In this document: in pieces, positions 33,796 through 42,217 of the stretch
Layout: each line of letters starts with the position of its first letter
Numbering within the stretch: the stretch's first letter is position 1
Source of the DNA: Muribaculaceae bacterium
GTDB lineage: Bacteria > Bacteroidota > Bacteroidia > Bacteroidales > Muribaculaceae
NCBI GenBank assembly: GCA_017557665.1
Contig: JAFYYI010000040.1
Location: 18,098-82,097, forward strand
Length of the DNA stretch: 64,000 bases
Reading direction: 5' to 3'
Program-made: the position numbers and the translations under genes
The notes under the pieces: generated by a model
Databases searched by the model: none
Seen by the model: only the letters and a program-made list of their open reading frames with translations
Told to the model about the DNA's origin: nothing

Positions 33796-33846
33796 AAACG
33801 GTGGCCTCACTGCAATGGCATGGTGAGGCCGCCGTTTGGTTTTTCT
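33796..33846. terminator. Bidirectional terminator between convergent genes
   Basis: AAACGG-T-GGCCTCAC pairs with GTGAGGCC-G-CCGTTT (33796-33837), with TTTTTCTT on the right and A-rich sequence on the left. It separates the genes ending at 33709 (+) and 33860 (-). Confidence 0.8.
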
Positions 33847-33859
33847 TGTGAGGAGAGAC

Positions 33860-34441
33860 TTACTTTCTCCAGGCTCCGATGATTTCGCCGATATAGACGG
33901 TGTGGATGCCTGCCTTGAACCCGTCGTAGAACTGGCGAGGGGTGTCGTTGCGGAAGTCCTTCGCCTCTTGATGGAATGCGGTGATGATTTCACACTCGAT
34001 GACGGTCTTGGCCTCGGTGTAGTAGGGCGTTCCGTTGGGTGTGTAGGCCACGTGCAGGCCCAATGCCGCCGCTTTGTCACCGTCGCGGCCGCTGTGGCTG
34101 CCCATGTAACGCGCCACCTCCTCGTCGTCAAACTCCATGATCGTGAACCTGGGGAAACGCTCCATGAACTCATAGGTGTAACGTGCCGGGGCCACATAGA
34201 CGCTCACGGTCAGGCGGTTGTAACCCAGGTAATTGCCCAGGCTGCCCCAACCGATGGTCATGGCATTGTGTTCTGTCTCGTCACCCGAGAGCAGGATGGG
34301 CGCACGGGAAAAGAACGTGAACGCATTGTCGGTGAACTCCTCTTTCAGGTTGATGGCCTTGTAGCCCTCAAGGGACTGGCCCATCATGTCTTGCAACGAT
34401 AACATGGTCATCATAATGGCAAAAATGATATACTTCTTCAT
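33860..34441 (-). CDS. Flavin reductase-like FMN-binding protein with an N-terminal signal peptide
   Basis: 193 residues. The core fits the flavin reductase/FMN-binding split-barrel family: APILLSGDETEHNAMTIGWGSLG, TVSVYVAPARYTYEFMER, FTIMEFDDE and a late AGIHTVYIGEIIGAW. What is unusual is the first 22 residues (MKKYIIFAIMMTMLSLQDMMGQ), which look like a signal peptide and would send a flavoprotein to the periplasm. A start at one of the internal Met codons (MMTM...) would not remove the hydrophobic stretch completely. A promoter box (TACCTTTG, minus strand, 34478-34471) lies 30 bases upstream of 34441 and supports the long form. Confidence 0.82.
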   Translation of the reverse strand: MKKYIIFAIMMTMLSLQDMMGQSLEGYKAINLKEEFTDNAFTFFSRAPILLSGDETEHNAMTIGWGSLGNYLGYNRLTVSVYVAPARYTYEFMERFPRFTIMEFDDEEVARYMGSHSGRDGDKAAALGLHVAYTPNGTPYYTEAKTVIECEIITAFHQEAKDFRNDTPRQFYDGFKAGIHTVYIGEIIGAWRK

Positions 34442-34470
34442 CTTTCAGTTCTTTTACTTGTTCTATCCCA

Positions 34471-34478
34471 CAAAGGTA
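34471..34478 (-). promoter_or_regulatory. Promoter -7 box of the flavin reductase-like gene
   Basis: CAAAGGTA reads TACCTTTG on the minus strand, 29 bases before the ATG at 34441. Confidence 0.55.
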
Positions 34479-34629
34479 CAAAATTCCAAAGATTGTCCAA
34501 AGAAAACGCCCGAGAATCACCAAAAATGTCAGCAAGGGAGCCGTCCCCGTTTTTCGTAGTTTTTGAATGATTAGCGAATAAAAGTTGAGATTCTTCTAAA
34601 TAAAATACCGATATCTGTATGTCTTGTAG

Positions 34630-34637
34630 TACTTTTG
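34630..34637 (+). promoter_or_regulatory. Promoter -7 box of the esterase gene
   Basis: TACTTTTG matches TAnnTTTG, 41 bases before the ATG at 34679. Confidence 0.5.
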
Positions 34638-34678
34638 GGGCGATAGTATAACATTTCTGTTTGATAATTAAAGAAAAG

Positions 34679-35629
34679 ATGAAAAAGAGAACAAAGAACG
34701 TACTCTGGACGCTGGTGGGCATCATCGCTGCCATCATCGTCATCGCAGGCGCCGTCTGGTTGATTGACGGCCGCTCGCCGCAGGCCATCGTCGTCAGCCA
34801 TATGTTGCCCCAGTCAACCATGGAGGATTATAAAAAGTACAAGGGTGACACAACGGACCAGAGCACCGTGGAAATCCCGAGTGATGTGAAATTCCCGCGT
34901 GAAATGCGTCAGTACCGGGTTGGTGGCATGCAGGTGTTCCACATGGAGCCGCAGGACGATAGCAAGCCCGTCGTGCTCTACATCCATGGCGGAGCTTATT
35001 TCCACAACTTCACTTCGCGGCATTGGGCAGCGATGGCCGAGTGGGCCGCGACAACGGGATGCGGCATCGTGACGCCCAACTATCCACTGCTTTACCGCTA
35101 CACGGCGAGGGATGCCCATCCGTTGATGATGCAGCTCTACCAGCAACTTCTCAAGCAGTACTCCGCTGGGCGTCTCATCATCATGGGCGATTCGGCGGGT
35201 GGAGGTTTCACGCTCGCCCTGTCGCAGGAACTGCGTGGCGATTCAATCGAGCAGCCCAAGCACCTGGTGCTCATCTCGCCATGGGTTGATGTGCTGGGAG
35301 GCGATGACGCGTTACAGGATAAGGACACCTTCCTCAATGCCGAAGTGTTGAGGCTTGTGGGCGCTGATTGGGCCGGCGAGATGGACCCGCGTGACCCGAT
35401 GATTTCTCCCCTGTATGGCGACATGCATGAATTGCCTCCTACCGACCTCTTTACCGGAACATGGGAGATATTCTATACCGATATCGTCAAAGCCTGTGAC
35501 AAGATGAAGGCTGCCGGTGTGGATGCGCGCCTGCATGTGGCCGAGAAGATGGGGCACGTCTATCCCATCTGGCCTTGCCCCGAAGGCAAGAAAGCCCGCC
35601 AGGAAATCGCCGACATCATCCTGCAGTAA
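34679..35629 (+). CDS. Membrane-anchored HSL-type alpha/beta-hydrolase (esterase)
   Basis: 316 residues from the ATG at 34679. An N-terminal membrane helix (LWTLVGIIAAIIVIAGAVWLI) anchors the enzyme. The oxyanion motif HGGAY (103-107) and nucleophile elbow GDSAGGG (Ser172) place it in the hormone-sensitive-lipase family. The later LISPWVDV, the acidic segment DLFTGTWEIFYTDI and EKMGHVYPIW (catalytic His) complete the triad region. Substrates are likely short-chain acyl or acetyl esters of sugars, sterols or drugs; the exact one is unknown. A very stable hairpin lies just downstream. Confidence 0.92.
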   Translation: MKKRTKNVLWTLVGIIAAIIVIAGAVWLIDGRSPQAIVVSHMLPQSTMEDYKKYKGDTTDQSTVEIPSDVKFPREMRQYRVGGMQVFHMEPQDDSKPVVLYIHGGAYFHNFTSRHWAAMAEWAATTGCGIVTPNYPLLYRYTARDAHPLMMQLYQQLLKQYSAGRLIIMGDSAGGGFTLALSQELRGDSIEQPKHLVLISPWVDVLGGDDALQDKDTFLNAEVLRLVGADWAGEMDPRDPMISPLYGDMHELPPTDLFTGTWEIFYTDIVKACDKMKAAGVDARLHVAEKMGHVYPIWPCPEGKKARQEIADIILQ

Positions 35630-35667
35630 CCGCCCTGTTACAAGGCCCATCTCCCTATACCGAGGTC

Positions 35668-35710
35668 TATGCTCTGATGAATGCCGAGATATGGCATTCA
35701 CCAGAGCATA
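35668..35710. terminator. Long hairpin after the esterase gene
   Basis: TATGCTCTG-A-TGAATGCC pairs with GGCATTCA-C-CAGAGCATA-type arms (35668-35685 with 35693-35710), nearly perfect over 17 pairs. There is no long T run, so it may act as a transcript-stabilising 3' end rather than a classic terminator. Confidence 0.55.
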
Positions 35711-35767
35711 GTGCGTTCTTTGCGGGGTGTCTGTGCAGAAAAAGACAGGCATTTGACAAAAAATGAT

Positions 35768-35775
35768 TATCTTTG
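35768..35775 (+). promoter_or_regulatory. Promoter -7 box of the Imm32-like gene
   Basis: TATCTTTG, 24 bases before the ATG at 35800. Confidence 0.55.
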
Positions 35776-35799
35776 CCCTTCAAGAGATATAATTCGAAG

Positions 35800-36015
35800 A
35801 TGATGGAAATTGAATGGGAAGACGGATTCACGATTAAGGTGAGGGTTGATGATGACACGGTGGTGATATCAGCCAACAAGGAGGGTTTGCTTTCCTTGGC
35901 CAGGCAGATAACTGCCTTGGCCGATGTGGAGGCCGGAGGCCACATCCACTATGACGAGTACAATTCACTTGAGGATGGCTCCAGTGGGATGATTATCGAG
36001 AAGATTGACGGATAA
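35800..36015 (+). CDS. Imm32-like immunity protein
   Basis: 71 residues from the ATG at 35800 (or 70 from 35803). The sequence matches my memory of the Imm32 family: SANKEGLLSLARQITALA, a central GGHIHYDEYNSLEDGS and the C-terminal GMIIEKI. These small proteins are found in polymorphic-toxin immunity loci, where each neutralises a matching toxin, and many stand as orphans in Bacteroidales. No toxin is encoded next to it. The following gene at 36052 is of unknown function and may belong to the same acquired pair. Confidence 0.75.
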   Translation: MMEIEWEDGFTIKVRVDDDTVVISANKEGLLSLARQITALADVEAGGHIHYDEYNSLEDGSSGMIIEKIDG

Positions 36016-36051
36016 TGGGCCAAAAGGTATAACTAACGAGGAGATATTAAG

Positions 36052-36777
36052 ATGAAAGAGTTTTTGCGTGATTATTTTGGAGCGAAAGGCGATGCTCGCC
36101 CTGCCGAAGATTATTCAGCATTCTGTGAATGGATTCATGACCCTAGAGAATTTTCAGAGGGCCTCACATCAGGCGTTTTTGCCAATTTGGAACTTAAAAA
36201 GGCCATGGCTAAGAGAATTGTGAACGACATGATGAGAGGAGGCTGGGGTTATGGTGAATCAGGAATCATTGACCAGCGGCTTCGTGCTCTTGTGACTTAC
36301 TACTTCAATGTGGCATTGTTCTCTCAAGATCCTGAGGTCGCGGCCTCTGCTGCCGATGCCATCAGGCGTTATCGCCATCACAATCATCAGATGAACATAG
36401 ATTTAGACGATAAGGTGATTAAATCTGACCCATCACCAGATGCTATTGTAACCATGCGGCCCGAAGACGATTTTTACCGTGGATATCGCTTGTTCATCAT
36501 CAACATGCTGTGTTTCACGTCGAGTCGTTTCGTGATAGGATTAAGGACCGATGGAGGACCTGTGAGCGGGCCGATGAAATACTATAAAGGTTGCCGTCCG
36601 TTAGGCATCGGAACAGCGAAAGATGGACTGGCCTGGAATCTGGTGGAATGTAATAATGCTTTGAGTGATGACCATCAGGCCATTCTCAGCAATGCACTGG
36701 ATGGTGACGGCACAATAGAAATTTGCGATTGGATAAATGACGATAATCAGCGGATTATCTTCAGGACTTGCTATTAA
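36052..36777 (+). CDS. Unknown protein in an immunity-type locus
   Basis: 241 residues, starting 36 bases after the Imm32-like gene, probably in one transcript. There is no signal peptide or membrane helix. The N-terminal two-thirds look helical (GLTSGVFANLELKKAMAKRIVNDMMRGG, VTYYFNVALFSQDPEVAASAADAIRRY). The C-terminal part is mixed (YRGYRLFIINMLCFTSSRFVIGLR, GTIEICDWINDDNQRIIF). The A+T content is higher than in flanking genes, which fits acquisition. I do not recognise a family. Immunity or toxin-related function is only suggested by position. Confidence 0.75.
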   Translation: MKEFLRDYFGAKGDARPAEDYSAFCEWIHDPREFSEGLTSGVFANLELKKAMAKRIVNDMMRGGWGYGESGIIDQRLRALVTYYFNVALFSQDPEVAASAADAIRRYRHHNHQMNIDLDDKVIKSDPSPDAIVTMRPEDDFYRGYRLFIINMLCFTSSRFVIGLRTDGGPVSGPMKYYKGCRPLGIGTAKDGLAWNLVECNNALSDDHQAILSNALDGDGTIEICDWINDDNQRIIFRTCY

Positions 36778-36792
36778 AGATACCGTATCAAG

Positions 36793-36830
36793 CGTGGCGC
36801 CACGTCGGCATCGGCTGGCGTTGCGCCACG
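36793..36830. terminator. Hairpin after the immunity-type pair
   Basis: CGTGGCGC (36793-36800) pairs with GCGCCACG (36823-36830). The left arm is also self-complementary (CGTGGCGCCACG). There is no strong T run. Confidence 0.5.
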
Positions 36831-37006
36831 TTCGTTTCAAGCCGTCAAGTGCGACAAAATGCCACAGGGGCAACTGCTGGATTATTGCTTTCCTTAATTA
36901 CGCCAAGGGGTGAACGATATGCCCTGTATTATGAAGAAATATAATTTTTTATCATTTTTTAGATTAAGTTGTATAATCTAACTCGACAAGTATCAGTATT
37001 TTTGCG

Positions 37007-37014
37007 GTGCTTAA
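37007..37014 (+). promoter_or_regulatory. Promoter -7 box of the large surface protein
   Basis: TATTTTTG, 32 bases before the ATG at 37047. Confidence 0.5.
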
Positions 37015-37046
37015 AATATTGTTTAATCAACTTTAATGCTTTTTTT

Positions 37047-40046
37047 ATGGGAAATTCATTACGCGCCCTATTTGTAGGGCTAATGGCGTTTGCCGCTACC
37101 GCAGTGTGGGCAAGCCCTGGTGATGTCCTGCTCGAAGAGACCTTCGACACGCAGGAAGCGTTTGACTCCTGGACCATCGTGGATCAGAACGGTGGCCGCA
37201 CGTGGGAGTATCTAAATGGCATGGCTGCTTACATGCTCGACTACCAGACCGGACTCCCTGGCGATGACTACTACATTTCGCCGGAATTTGAACTGGATGC
37301 CAACAATGTTTATGAACTGACATTCTATATGGGCGTGCTGTCCAAGACCGAGAACTTGCGTGTCCTGCTTGGCACAAGCACCGATCCCGCGTCATTCACC
37401 CAGGTGCTCGCCGACTACCCCAGTGTGGTCAAGAGTGACTCGGGCGACAAGACGGTCAAGGTGTATGCTGCCACCAGCGGCAAGTATCGCCTTGCTTTCT
37501 ATGCCTACAGTGAACCCGAGCAGCACCGCGTCGAGATTGACAACGTGAAACTCATCGAGAAATCGTCCAAGGGTGTTCCCGGCGAGGTGACCAATGTCGT
37601 GCTGACGCCTGCCGCCATGGGTGCTACTCAGGCCACGCTGGCCTTCACGGCCCCTGCGGTAACCGCCGCTGGCGAGACCTTGAGCGAACTCACCGCCATC
37701 GATGTGTATGTCAATGGTGTGCTCGAGAAGACCTTTGACAATCCCGCTCCCGGTGAGGCCTTGACCTACCTGGACACCGAGGTCGTGAACGGTTTCAACA
37801 CCTACCGTGTCGTTGCCCGCAATGGCGAGGGCGAGGGTAGTGCTGTCGAGGTGACCGCTTTTGTCGGCATGGATATGCCCGTGGCTCCCACCAATGCGGT
37901 GGCCAAACTGAATAACGACATGAGCATCACCGTGACTTGGGACGCTCCGACGCAGTCGGTCAATGGCGGCTATGTTGACTTCAGTGCGATTACCTATCGC
38001 GTGGAGCGCAACAGCGAGTCGAGTGGCGTGGTTGCCGAAGGCATCAGCGAGACCTCCTACACCGACAATATCCCCGTCACCGAAGGCCAGGTCAACGCCA
38101 ACTACACCATCACACCGCTCTATAACGGTAATGAGGGTGAATCCGTGCAGAGCAACAGCGTAGTGACCGGCAAGCCCCTTGACCTGCCCTACCAGGCATC
38201 GTTCGCTTGGGGTGACCAGGAAAACTGGACCCAGGACGGCGAGGTGCACGACTTTGACTTCTATGCCACTGGCGACATCTATGACGACTGGACGGGTGAG
38301 CCGCTGATTGAGGCTCCTGACTATGACGGCGGTTTCCTCGTTGCCGAGAGCCAGTATGCCGACTATGACACGCACAGCCGCATTGTTTCGCCTATGCTGA
38401 ACCTCAACAGTGTGGCTGTGCCCACGATGAAGTTCATGTTCCACTATGGCCGTAGCGCGTGGTATGATCCCGAGTGGGACGGCGAAATCGACGATAACAT
38501 CCAGGTACAAGTTTCCTATGACGGCGGCGAGTGGCAGGATGTCGAGAACGCCCAATTCTTCCTCAACGAGATGACTGACCAGTGGGTGGAGTGTGAAGTG
38601 ATTCTGCCCAAGAACGTTGATGCCAACTTCGCCAACATCGGTCTGCTGGCATCGGCCTTGAGCGACCAGATGGGCGCCCGTCGTGACCTGTATGTGGACA
38701 ACATCCGCATCGGTGAGGCCAGCGTTGAGAATGATCTCGCTGTGACCGCCTTCACTATCGACCCGAAGCGTGTCAACGTGGGTGAGAACTTCGTGATGAA
38801 GTATGACATCATGAACCGCGGTTCTCAGGATGCTCAGAACTACACCGTGAACATCTACCGTGATGGCGAACTCTATCAGAGCGTCGCCGAGCAAGCCCTT
38901 GCCGCCGGTGCAACGACGACCGGCACTGCCACTTGCACGGCCACCGCAGCCGATGCCGAACTTGAGGCCATCAACTGGCAGGTCGAGGTGCTTTGGGCCG
39001 ACGACATGATGCCCGAGAACAACAAGAGCGCCATCATCGCCACCTCGGTTCGCCCCAATGAGTTGCCTGCACCCGAGTATCTCTCGGCAAGCACCAGCGA
39101 GGGCAAGGTGATCCTGATGTGGGACGCTTGCGAGTCGGTTGAGCCTGCACAGGGCGAGATGGAGTATGTGACCGATGACTTTGAGTCTTATCGTGCCTTT
39201 GCCATCGACGGCGTCGGCGATTGGACCCTCTATGACGGTGACCAGGCTACGACGATGATGACTCCCCGCATCCCCGTTATTTATGAGAACGAGGGCGCTC
39301 CCATGGCCTTCCAGGTGTTCAACACGACCCTGTCCAAGACATGGGTGGAGGATAATATGGATTATGCGTTCAAGCCTTATAGCGGAGAGCAGTACATGGC
39401 TGCTCCCAGTGTGGACTACCCCTACGAGAACGATGACTGGCTGATCACGCCGCGCCTTGACGGCCGCGCACAGACCATTAAGTTCTGGGCCAAGGCTGCC
39501 ACCTTCGACTCGGAGTGGATCAACGTCTATACCTCGACGACCGACAGCCACCACGACAGCTTCGTGAAGTTGAACGACGAGGAGCGCATCTACGTCAATG
39601 ACGGTTGGCGTGAATACTCGTTCGACGTGCCCGAGGGTACCACCTACTTCGCCGTGCGTTGCATCCGTCGCAGCGTGATGCTGATGGTAGACGACTTCAC
39701 TTTCGCTCCCGCCACCACGAACGAAGCACCCCGTACCCTGACGGGCTACAATATCTATTGTGACGGCGAACTTATCGCTTTCGTTCCCGCTCCCGAGACG
39801 AGCTACACGAGTGAGAATGCAGCGAGTGATGCCACCTACTACGTGACCGCCGTTTACGAGCAGGGCGAGAGTCTGCCCAGTAACGAGGTGAACGTCCAGC
39901 TTACCGCCATCGAAGAAGTCATGACCGGTATGCCTGCCGATGCACGCATCTATGACGTGCAGGGTCGCCAGCACAGTGAGCTGCAGCCCGGCGTCAATAT
40001 TATCCGCTACAGCGACGGCACTGTCCGCAAAGTCCTCGTGAAGTAA
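37047..40046 (+). CDS. Large surface protein with choice-of-anchor-J-type and fibronectin III-type domains
   Basis: 999 residues from the ATG at 37047 (signal peptide GNSLRALFVGLMAFAATAVWA). Jelly-roll domains of the choice-of-anchor J/MAM type occur near the start (LEETFDTQEAFDSWTIVDQ), the middle (AFAWGDQENWTQDGEVHDFD) and the end (DDFESYRAFAIDGVGDWTLYD). Fibronectin-type spacers lie between (VVLTPAAMGATQATLAFTAP, VAPTNAVAKLNNDMSITVTWD, PEYLSASTSEGKVILMWDAC), plus a CARDB-like stretch (VNVGENFVMKYDIMNRGSQDA). It ends in a sorting-type tail (ARIYDVQGRQHSELQPGVNI ... RKVLVK). Likely an adhesin or carbohydrate/protein-binding surface protein. No peptidase core is visible. Confidence 0.88.
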   Translation: MGNSLRALFVGLMAFAATAVWASPGDVLLEETFDTQEAFDSWTIVDQNGGRTWEYLNGMAAYMLDYQTGLPGDDYYISPEFELDANNVYELTFYMGVLSKTENLRVLLGTSTDPASFTQVLADYPSVVKSDSGDKTVKVYAATSGKYRLAFYAYSEPEQHRVEIDNVKLIEKSSKGVPGEVTNVVLTPAAMGATQATLAFTAPAVTAAGETLSELTAIDVYVNGVLEKTFDNPAPGEALTYLDTEVVNGFNTYRVVARNGEGEGSAVEVTAFVGMDMPVAPTNAVAKLNNDMSITVTWDAPTQSVNGGYVDFSAITYRVERNSESSGVVAEGISETSYTDNIPVTEGQVNANYTITPLYNGNEGESVQSNSVVTGKPLDLPYQASFAWGDQENWTQDGEVHDFDFYATGDIYDDWTGEPLIEAPDYDGGFLVAESQYADYDTHSRIVSPMLNLNSVAVPTMKFMFHYGRSAWYDPEWDGEIDDNIQVQVSYDGGEWQDVENAQFFLNEMTDQWVECEVILPKNVDANFANIGLLASALSDQMGARRDLYVDNIRIGEASVENDLAVTAFTIDPKRVNVGENFVMKYDIMNRGSQDAQNYTVNIYRDGELYQSVAEQALAAGATTTGTATCTATAADAELEAINWQVEVLWADDMMPENNKSAIIATSVRPNELPAPEYLSASTSEGKVILMWDACESVEPAQGEMEYVTDDFESYRAFAIDGVGDWTLYDGDQATTMMTPRIPVIYENEGAPMAFQVFNTTLSKTWVEDNMDYAFKPYSGEQYMAAPSVDYPYENDDWLITPRLDGRAQTIKFWAKAATFDSEWINVYTSTTDSHHDSFVKLNDEERIYVNDGWREYSFDVPEGTTYFAVRCIRRSVMLMVDDFTFAPATTNEAPRTLTGYNIYCDGELIAFVPAPETSYTSENAASDATYYVTAVYEQGESLPSNEVNVQLTAIEEVMTGMPADARIYDVQGRQHSELQPGVNIIRYSDGTVRKVLVK

Positions 40047-40067
40047 CCCTTCACGACACTTCAAACC

Positions 40068-40104
40068 TAACGGGCCCGCTACTCCAGCCGGGCCCGTTTT
40101 TATT
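40068..40104 (+). terminator. Rho-independent terminator of the surface protein
   Basis: AACGGGCCCG pairs with CGGGCCCGTT (40069-40078 with 40089-40098), followed by TTTTTATTATTT. Confidence 0.85.
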
Positions 40105-40223
40105 ATTTCGAACGTCAGCCGACAGATGTGAAATACGTCCTAAGGGTGATTACAGATTGGGGCTGTGTCTCAATAAATGAAAAAAGTGGCGGTTTGGTGA
40201 ACCGCCTATGTCGTTTTTTTGAT

Positions 40224-40231
40224 TACCTTTG
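40224..40231 (+). promoter_or_regulatory. Promoter -7 box of the esterase-ABM gene
   Basis: TACCTTTG, 27 bases before the ATG at 40258. A TTTG lies further upstream at 40193 with longer than usual spacing. Confidence 0.5.
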
Positions 40232-40257
40232 GAGCAGGTAATCAATTAAATAATGAC

Positions 40258-42195
40258 ATGAAAAGGATATTGACATGGATGCTGGCGCTTGCCGTGGTGG
40301 CTGGCGCGGGCGCAAAGACCAAGGCGGTGAAAACGCAGCCGCAACTGAGATTTGACCCGTCAATCGGCGAAACAAGGACCTTGACGATGCCCGATGGCCA
40401 GGAGGTGAACTACACAGCCTATGAGGGCATGTTCTTCGTGACCAACGTGGAGGACTCCGCCTATCAGACCATCAACGTGTATGTGCCCGACGGGGCGACA
40501 CAGCAGACCCCGATACTGCTGCGCACTTACGTGGGCGGCTATATGGCGGCTCCGGCCCAGCAGCCCAAGGCCAGTGATGCCACGGGCAGGGCATTGAAGG
40601 AAGGTTATGTGGTCGCCATCCCCGGGAGCCGTGGCCGCAACTCGACAGTGGTCGCTTCCAAAACCGACAAAAAGGCCGGCATCAAGAAAGGTCAGACGAT
40701 TTACACGGGCCGCGCTCCTGCAGCGATTCTGGACCTGAAGGCTGCCATCCGCTACCTGCGCCAGTTTGATGACGTGATGCTTGGCGATGCCGAGAAGATC
40801 ATCACCGACGGCACCAGCGCCGGAGGGGCGATGTCGAGCTTGATGGGCGCCACGGGCAACAACCCTGACTATGAGCCGCTGCTCCGCGCCATGGGTGCCG
40901 CCCAGCAGCGCGACGACGTGTTCGCCTCGGTGTGCTATTGCCCGATTATCGACCTGGACCATGCCGACATGGCCTACGAATGGCTCTATAACGGCACCGA
41001 CAGCCGTCAGCAGGGCGATGCCGACGTGCTCGCCGTGAGCAATGAACTCAAGGCACAGTTCCCTGCCTATCTCACAAGCCTGAACCTGCACACGCCCGAC
41101 GGCACACTGCTCACCGCCGACAATTACCTGGATTACATCAAGCGCGAACTCATCCGCGCGGCACAGCTTGCCAAGAACGCCGGCGCCGACATCCCCGACA
41201 GCCTCGGCTTCAAGTTCAGCAAGGAAGAAATGGGCGGAATGCCTCCCATCAATGGCGACGCGAAGAGTGTATCTAAACAAGAGTTAGCTGGTCAGAAGAA
41301 ATTGTCAGAAAATGAATTTGACAAGATGATGTCACGGGATATTCAAGTCCGTCCGCCCATGAGGTTGCGTCTCCGGCCCGGCGATTACATCATCGACCTG
41401 GACATGGCCAAGTATCTGAATTATGTCGTATCTACCCAGCCGTTGAAGACTGCCCCTGCCTTTGACACTCAGGGTGTGGCCGGCGGTCGTGCCTCAGGCG
41501 AGAACGAGGAGTTTGGCGACAAGTTCGGCAGCAACGTCAACTTTACCGACTACAGCGCCGCCAAGACCGGCTCGACAGTGACCGATGAAATCCGTGAAAA
41601 CGTGCGCCTGATGAACCCAATGAACTTCATCGGCGACGGCGTGACCGACGTGGCACCCCACTGGTACATCCGCCACGGTGCCCGCGACCGCGACACCTCA
41701 TTCCCCGTGCCCATCAACCTTGCCCTCAAACTCCAGAATGCCGGCAAGGACGTCAACTTCCTGCTGGCATGGAACCGCCCTCACAGCGGTGACTATGCCC
41801 TCGACGAACTCTTCGAGTGGATCCGCAAGGTGACCGATGAAGAAATTACAAACCCTCTAACATATGATAATATGATTGTCCGCATTGCCGAAATCGAGGT
41901 GTATCCCGAGTACCTGGAAGAGTATCTGGCGTTTGCCAACGAGGTGGACCGCCTGAGCGTGGAGCGTGAGCCCGGTGTCATCTGCCTGTTCCCGATGCAG
42001 GCCGCCGAGGATTCCACACAAATCCGTATCCTCGAAATTTACGCCTCAGACGCCGCCTATCAGGCGCACCTCAAGACCGAACATTTCCAGCGCTACAAGC
42101 AGGGCACGCTGCACATGGTGAAGTCGTTGAACCTCCCCTCCATGCGCCCCCTCGATCCCGAGACAATGAAGCTGATTTTCAAGAAGAAAAAATGA
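40258..42195 (+). CDS. Exported tannase/feruloyl-esterase-like hydrolase fused to an ABM (quinol monooxygenase-like) domain
   Basis: 645 residues from the ATG at 40258 (signal peptide KRILTWMLALAVVAGAGA). Residues about 45-535 are an alpha/beta-hydrolase resembling subtype B tannases: nucleophile Ser187 in TDGTSAGGAMSSLMG, oxyanion region YVGGYMAAP, and late WNRPHSGDYALDELFEW with the catalytic His. Residues 539-645 are a separate antibiotic-biosynthesis-monooxygenase (ABM) domain: MIVRIAEIEVYPEYLEEYL, REPGVICLFPM, LEIYASDAAYQAHLKTEHFQRYK. Tannases release gallate-type phenolics and ABM domains oxidise or isomerise quinol-like compounds, so one chain could release and then transform an aromatic. 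That coupling is inference. A flavoprotein gene follows 22 bases later. Confidence 0.85.
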   Translation: MKRILTWMLALAVVAGAGAKTKAVKTQPQLRFDPSIGETRTLTMPDGQEVNYTAYEGMFFVTNVEDSAYQTINVYVPDGATQQTPILLRTYVGGYMAAPAQQPKASDATGRALKEGYVVAIPGSRGRNSTVVASKTDKKAGIKKGQTIYTGRAPAAILDLKAAIRYLRQFDDVMLGDAEKIITDGTSAGGAMSSLMGATGNNPDYEPLLRAMGAAQQRDDVFASVCYCPIIDLDHADMAYEWLYNGTDSRQQGDADVLAVSNELKAQFPAYLTSLNLHTPDGTLLTADNYLDYIKRELIRAAQLAKNAGADIPDSLGFKFSKEEMGGMPPINGDAKSVSKQELAGQKKLSENEFDKMMSRDIQVRPPMRLRLRPGDYIIDLDMAKYLNYVVSTQPLKTAPAFDTQGVAGGRASGENEEFGDKFGSNVNFTDYSAAKTGSTVTDEIRENVRLMNPMNFIGDGVTDVAPHWYIRHGARDRDTSFPVPINLALKLQNAGKDVNFLLAWNRPHSGDYALDELFEWIRKVTDEEITNPLTYDNMIVRIAEIEVYPEYLEEYLAFANEVDRLSVEREPGVICLFPMQAAEDSTQIRILEIYASDAAYQAHLKTEHFQRYKQGTLHMVKSLNLPSMRPLDPETMKLIFKKKK

Positions 42196-42217
42196 TAAAT
42201 TAAATGATTCTAGTACG

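Noticed and set aside
37392..40064. 890-codon open frame antisense to the surface protein
   Set aside because: It mirrors the codon pattern of the real gene on the plus strand and its product is His/Gly/Val low-complexity with no domain. The plus-strand gene has a promoter, signal peptide, domains and terminator.
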